NCBI GenBank assembly: GCA_012522255.1
Contig: JAAYKT010000045.1
Span: forward strand, 1 to 8,927
Length of the DNA stretch: 8,927 nucleotides
Direction: 5' to 3'
DNA from: Clostridiales bacterium
GTDB taxonomy: Bacteria; Bacillota; Clostridia; Lutisporales; Lutisporaceae
Under the pieces are notes generated by a model, which saw only the letters and a program-made list of their open reading frames with translations, searched no databases and had not been told where the DNA came from. A program made the position numbers and the translations under genes. Below are positions 5,630 through 8,927 of this stretch, in pieces. Numbering within the stretch: position 1 is the stretch's first letter; each line of letters starts with the position of its first letter.

Positions 5630-7297
5630 TTAAAACAGTCCTGTTATAACGCCTTTTTCATCTATATCAATCTTTTCTGCCGAAGGAACTTTTGGAAGTC
5701 CCGGCATAATCATAATATCGCCGGTCAGTGCCACAATAAATCCTGCGCCGGCTGAAACCCTGACTTCCTTAACTGTTATTTCAAATCCTTCAGGCCTACC
5801 TATAAGATCCGGATTATCAGAAAGTGAATACTGCGTTTTGGCCATGCATATGGGATAGTTATCAAGACCAAGTTTTTCCAATCTCTTAATTTCTTTATCC
5901 GCTTTGCTTGTATACACCACACCCTTAGCCCCATAAATCTCTTTGGCTATCTTTTCAATTTTTTCTTTTATCGGTTCTTCCACATTATATAAATATTTAA
6001 ATTCGCTGTCCTTTTCACAAACCTCTATAACCTTATGCGCCAAGTTTAAACCACCTTCTCCACCTTTTTCCCAAACATCGCATATTGCAGCATTTACACC
6101 TTCCAACCTGCAAAGCTCCATTAGCTTAGAAACCTCACTTTCCGTATCGGTTACAAATTTGTTCACTGCAACTACTGAAGGCACACCAAATTTTTTAATA
6201 TTTTCTATATGTTTCTTCAGATTTTCAAAACCTGCTTCCAATGCCGGAACATTTTCATTACCCAAATCGGATTTTTTGACCCCTCCATGCATCTTAAGAG
6301 CTCTGACAGTTGCCACAAGAACAACAGCGGATGGTTTTATACCTGCATACCTGCACTTAATATTCATGAATTTTTCAGCTCCTAAGTCAGCGCCGAATCC
6401 TGCTTCTGTAATCAAATAATCTGTAAGCTTCAGACCCAATTTAGTAGCAACTATACTATTGCATCCATGAGCAATATTTGCAAAAGGTCCCCCATGTATA
6501 AAAGCAGGAGTGTTTTCCAAGGTTTGCACCAAATTGGGCTTAATTGCATCCCTGAGTAACAAGGCCATTGCTCCATGTACCTTTAAATCCCCGGCTTTTA
6601 TAGGCTTGTTATCATAATTATAGCCAATAATAATATTTGAAAGCCTTTCTTTTAAATCCGCCATATCATTGGCTAAACACAGAATGGCCATTATTTCCGA
6701 AGCAACGGTTATCATAAACCCATCCTGCCTGACAAAACCGTTTGCCTTCCCGCCGAGCCCGACCACCACATCTCTTAAGGCTCTGTCATTCATATCCATA
6801 ACCCTTTTCCATACTATCTGCCTGGAGTCTATACCCAAAGTATTCCCTTGAGTGATATGGTTATCAATGGCTGCAGACAGCAGATTATTCGCTGTTGTAA
6901 TAGCATGCATATCCCCTGTAAAATGAAGATTTATATCCTCCATGGGCACTACCTGGGCATATCCCCCTCCTGCAGCACCGCCTTTTATACCGAATACGGG
7001 TCCCAAGGAAGGCTCCCTCAGCGCTATGGCAGACTTTTTACCTAACTTTGCCAATGCCTGGCCTAAGCCTACAGTAGTAGTTGATTTCCCTTCCCCTGCG
7101 GGTGTTGGTGTTATGGCTGAAACAAGCACTAACTTACCATCCTTTTTATCCTTTAGTTCTTCCCATATGGCAGAATTTATTTTTGCCTTATAATTACCAT
7201 AGAGCTCTAAATCCTTTTCCGGTATACCTACTAAGGAGGCTATATCTTTTATAGGCTTGATATTAGCCTCCTGTGCTATCTGTATATCTGTTTTCAC
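5630..7297 (-). CDS. fhs: Formate-tetrahydrofolate ligase (10-formyl-THF synthetase)
   Basis: This 555-residue enzyme joins formate to tetrahydrofolate with ATP, giving 10-formyl-THF in the cytoplasm. It serves purine synthesis and, in acetogens and many Clostridia, the methyl branch of one-carbon metabolism. The nucleotide-binding loop is PTPAGEGKSTTT at about 64-75, followed by the signature LREPSLGPVFGIKGGAAGGGYAQV near 93-116 and EDINLHFTGD at 120-129. The C-terminus (IDIDEKGVITGLF) is the normal family ending and the length is standard for the bacterial enzyme. The start is GTG at 7297, giving MKTDIQIAQEA, a typical family N-terminus. GGAGG at 7312-7308 is its ribosome site. An ATG between them reads straight into TAG and cannot be the start. 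It is a single-gene unit, with terminators before and after it. The enzyme alone does not prove a Wood-Ljungdahl pathway, because many non-acetogens carry it. Confidence 0.98.
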   Translation of the reverse strand: MKTDIQIAQEANIKPIKDIASLVGIPEKDLELYGNYKAKINSAIWEELKDKKDGKLVLVSAITPTPAGEGKSTTTVGLGQALAKLGKKSAIALREPSLGPVFGIKGGAAGGGYAQVVPMEDINLHFTGDMHAITTANNLLSAAIDNHITQGNTLGIDSRQIVWKRVMDMNDRALRDVVVGLGGKANGFVRQDGFMITVASEIMAILCLANDMADLKERLSNIIIGYNYDNKPIKAGDLKVHGAMALLLRDAIKPNLVQTLENTPAFIHGGPFANIAHGCNSIVATKLGLKLTDYLITEAGFGADLGAEKFMNIKCRYAGIKPSAVVLVATVRALKMHGGVKKSDLGNENVPALEAGFENLKKHIENIKKFGVPSVVAVNKFVTDTESEVSKLMELCRLEGVNAAICDVWEKGGEGGLNLAHKVIEVCEKDSEFKYLYNVEEPIKEKIEKIAKEIYGAKGVVYTSKADKEIKRLEKLGLDNYPICMAKTQYSLSDNPDLIGRPEGFEITVKEVRVSAGAGFIVALTGDIMIMPGLPKVPSAEKIDIDEKGVITGLF

Positions 7298-7342
7298 TAC
7301 ATTTGCACCTCCATATTATTAAAAACTTTAATACTTAAGCTT

Positions 7343-7348
7343 ATTATA
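7343..7348 (-). promoter_or_regulatory. Probable -10 element of the fhs promoter
   Basis: A perfect TATAAT lies about 46 bases upstream of the fhs GTG, within CACTATATAATAAG. No clear TTGACA partner occurs at 16-18 bases; the sequence there is AT-rich (near ATATTT). It would give a leader of roughly 40 nt. The gap from 7298 to 7473 otherwise holds no gene. A GC-richer stretch at about 7390-7440 has no function that I recognise. Confidence 0.4.
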
Positions 7349-7473
7349 TAGTGCCAAAGCTATGAAATATTTCCTCTCATCATTGTTAGTACGCCGAAAG
7401 ATCGAATATTGAACCGGTCACATGCAACTCCCTACCCAAGCATCATATTTAAAGCCAAAGTATTCCTATATGT

Positions 7474-7501
7474 AAAAGGAATGGTCACTGCCATTCCTTT
7501 T
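7474..7501 (-). terminator. Rho-independent terminator of ftsH
   Basis: Arms AAAAGGAATGG and CCATTCCTTTT pair perfectly (11 bp) around a six-base loop, read CAGTGA on the minus strand. The 5' arm begins at the last base of the ftsH TGA stop. The 3' arm ends in a T run. It closes the ftsH transcript and insulates fhs, and by symmetry may work in both directions. Confidence 0.75.
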
Positions 7502-8927
7502 CATGCATTTGCAAATATTTCTTCAAATTCTTGCTTATCCAGTTTTTCTTTTTCAAGCAAGGCATTAGCAACGTCATGCAGTTTGTTTATATTATCCCGT
7601 AAAATTTTTTCAGCCTTTTTATAAGCTATTTCTATTATCTTGAATATTTCTTTATCTATTAAAGCCGCTACCTCTTCGCTGTAATTTCTTCCTCTTGCGA
7701 GATCTTTACCGATGAACACCTCATCATGCTCAGTCCCAAAAGTCATGGGGCCTAAGGTATCACTCATTCCGTACTCCGTAACCATTTGCCTCGCAATAGC
7801 CGTAGCTCTTTCCAGATCATTTTTGGCACCGGTGCTGACATCATCCAAAACCATCTTCTCGGCCACACGGCCGCCTAAAAGCATTACAATTTTATCCTCC
7901 AGCTCCAATTTGGATATATAATACTTATCTTGTTTTGGCAAAGATAATGTATAACCACCTGCCCTTCCCCTTGGGATAATTGAAACCTGATGAACCGGAT
8001 CCGAATTTGGTATGAACTTCTGTACCACTGCGTGACCCGCCTCATGATAAGCCGTAAGTCTCCTGTCTTGTTCGCTTATAACTTTGCTTTTCTTTTCAGG
8101 ACCCGCAATAACCCTGAGAGTTGCTTCTTCCAACTCTTTCATTTCTATTTTCTTTTTCTGTCTCCTTGCTGTAAGAATAGCTGCCTCATTCATAAGATTT
8201 TCCAAATCAGCCGGGGTAAAACCGGGTGTGCTTTTGGCCAGGACTTCAAGACTGATGTCCTCTCCCAGTGGTTTATTCCTGGCATGAATCTTTAGTATTT
8301 CTTCTCTTGCTTTAATATCCGGAATGCCTACGGTAATCTGTCTGTCAAATCTCCCGGGTCTCAAAAGCGCAGGATCCAATATATCCGGCCTGTTAGTAGC
8401 CGCTATAATTATAATACCCTCATTAATATTGAAACCGTCCATTTCGACAAGGAGTTGATTTAATGTTTGTTCTCTTTCATCATGACCACCGCCCAGGCCT
8501 GCTCCTCTATGCCTGCCCACAGCATCAATTTCATCTATAAAAATTATGCAAGGCGAGTTTCGCTTGGCTTGCTCAAATAAATCCCTCACTCTCGAAGCAC
8601 CCACACCCACAAACATTTCAACAAAATCGGAACCGCTTATACTAAAGAAAGGAACGTCGGCTTCTCCAGCCACCGCCTTTGCCAGATATGTTTTACCGGT
8701 ACCGGGAGGACCTACCAAGAAAACACCTTTTGGTATCCTCGCACCCAGTTCGACGAAACGTCTTGGTTGTTTGAGAAAATCAACTATTTCTCCAAGCTCT
8801 TCTTTTTCTTCATCCGCTCCGGCAACATCCGCAAAACTGACCTTTTTCTTATCGGGTGTAACAAGCTTAGCTCTGCTTTTGCCAAAAGACATAACCCGGC
8901 TTCCGCCGCCCTGAGTCTGCTGGCCGA
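7501..8927 (-). CDS. ftsH: ATP-dependent zinc metalloprotease FtsH (N-terminus beyond the window)
   Basis: The visible 474 residues are the AAA+ and protease parts of the membrane-anchored FtsH hexamer, which degrades misfolded membrane proteins and short-lived regulators. Counting from the first full codon at the window edge, Walker A GPPGTGKT is at 72-79, the pore-loop FVG at 105-107, Walker B FIDE at 129-132 and the second region of homology (TNRPDILDPALLRPGRFDR) at about 177-195. The zinc motif HEAGH is at 294-298, with the third ligand Asp370 in TGAKNDL. The frame stays open upstream of the internal ATG at 8892 and reads GQQTQGGGSRVMSFGKSRAK, the normal linker between the membrane part and the AAA domain. 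That ATG is therefore not the start. About 130-180 residues with two membrane segments are missing to the right. The TGA stop merges into a terminator hairpin. Confidence 0.98.
   Translation of the reverse strand, partial: GQQTQGGGSRVMSFGKSRAKLVTPDKKKVSFADVAGADEEKEELGEIVDFLKQPRRFVELGARIPKGVFLVGPPGTGKTYLAKAVAGEADVPFFSISGSDFVEMFVGVGASRVRDLFEQAKRNSPCIIFIDEIDAVGRHRGAGLGGGHDEREQTLNQLLVEMDGFNINEGIIIIAATNRPDILDPALLRPGRFDRQITVGIPDIKAREEILKIHARNKPLGEDISLEVLAKSTPGFTPADLENLMNEAAILTARRQKKKIEMKELEEATLRVIAGPEKKSKVISEQDRRLTAYHEAGHAVVQKFIPNSDPVHQVSIIPRGRAGGYTLSLPKQDKYYISKLELEDKIVMLLGGRVAEKMVLDDVSTGAKNDLERATAIARQMVTEYGMSDTLGPMTFGTEHDEVFIGKDLARGRNYSEEVAALIDKEIFKIIEIAYKKAEKILRDNINKLHDVANALLEKEKLDKQEFEEIFANA

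Noticed and set aside
5943..6419. 158-codon plus-strand open frame opposite fhs
   Set aside because: It is fully antisense to a highly conserved enzyme gene, and its serine- and proline-rich translation is typical of a complementary-strand shadow.
7340..7356. TGGCAC upstream of fhs resembling the -24 element of a sigma-54 promoter
   Set aside because: The required GC at the -12 element is missing (the sequence reads AATAAG), while a perfect TATAAT overlaps the site.
7385..7440. GGTTCAATATTCGATC on the minus strand, reminiscent of a tRNA T-arm
   Set aside because: No acceptor stem, anticodon arm or D-arm can be folded around it.
8546..8914. 122-codon plus-strand open frame opposite ftsH
   Set aside because: It is antisense to the Walker A/B region of FtsH. 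The translation is low in complexity and unlike any family I know.
1..8927. CRISPR arrays, insertion sequences, phage genes, rRNA or tRNA genes
   Set aside because: I saw no regularly spaced repeats, transposase or integrase reading frames, target duplications or RNA-gene signatures. All coding space is taken by ordinary metabolic and housekeeping genes.

Overview
The window is a stretch of AT-rich bacterial chromosome in which every recognisable gene lies on the minus strand. It looks like an anaerobic Firmicute of the class Clostridia. The evidence is strong AGGAGG-type Shine-Dalgarno sites, two GTG starts, low GC, a split (two-chain) methylmalonyl-CoA mutase, a formate-tetrahydrofolate ligase next to ftsH, and a biotin-dependent carboxyltransferase of the MmdA/12S type. 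The species cannot be named from this sequence alone.

In the direction of transcription (high to low coordinates) the layout is as follows. (1) The 3' three quarters of ftsH (8927 to 7501), closed by a hairpin terminator that starts at its stop codon. (2) A gap of about 200 bp carrying a probable fhs promoter. (3) fhs (7297 to 5630), a single-gene unit closed by a second, very similar hairpin. (4) A 589-bp intergenic region with no convincing gene. It holds a candidate promoter and several palindromes upstream of the next operon. (5) A compact operon running off the left edge: mutase large chain (5040-3361), mutase B12-binding chain (3348-2950), meaB GTPase chaperone (2934-1978), methylmalonyl-CoA epimerase (1985-1581), methylmalonyl-CoA decarboxylase/carboxyltransferase alpha subunit (1570-23), and the first codons of one more gene (from 7). 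Gaps inside the operon are 10-15 nt, with one 8-nt overlap, so the genes are almost certainly co-transcribed and partly translationally coupled.

The operon encodes the interconversion of succinyl-CoA and propionyl-CoA. The coenzyme-B12 mutase converts succinyl-CoA to (R)-methylmalonyl-CoA, the epimerase makes the (S) form, and the carboxyltransferase removes the carboxyl group onto biotin. In MmdA systems this is coupled to a membrane Na+ pump whose other subunits would lie beyond the left edge. MeaB loads and protects the B12 cofactor of the mutase. The cell could use this to make propionate from succinate, or in reverse for propionate or branched-chain amino acid breakdown. fhs supplies 10-formyl-THF and is a separate one-carbon function. 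FtsH is a housekeeping membrane protease.

I found no previously undescribed system. All genes belong to known families. The part most worth a second look is the 589-bp region upstream of the mutase operon, where three GATATC-centred palindromes and a hairpin touching the ribosome-binding site suggest an uncharacterised control region.
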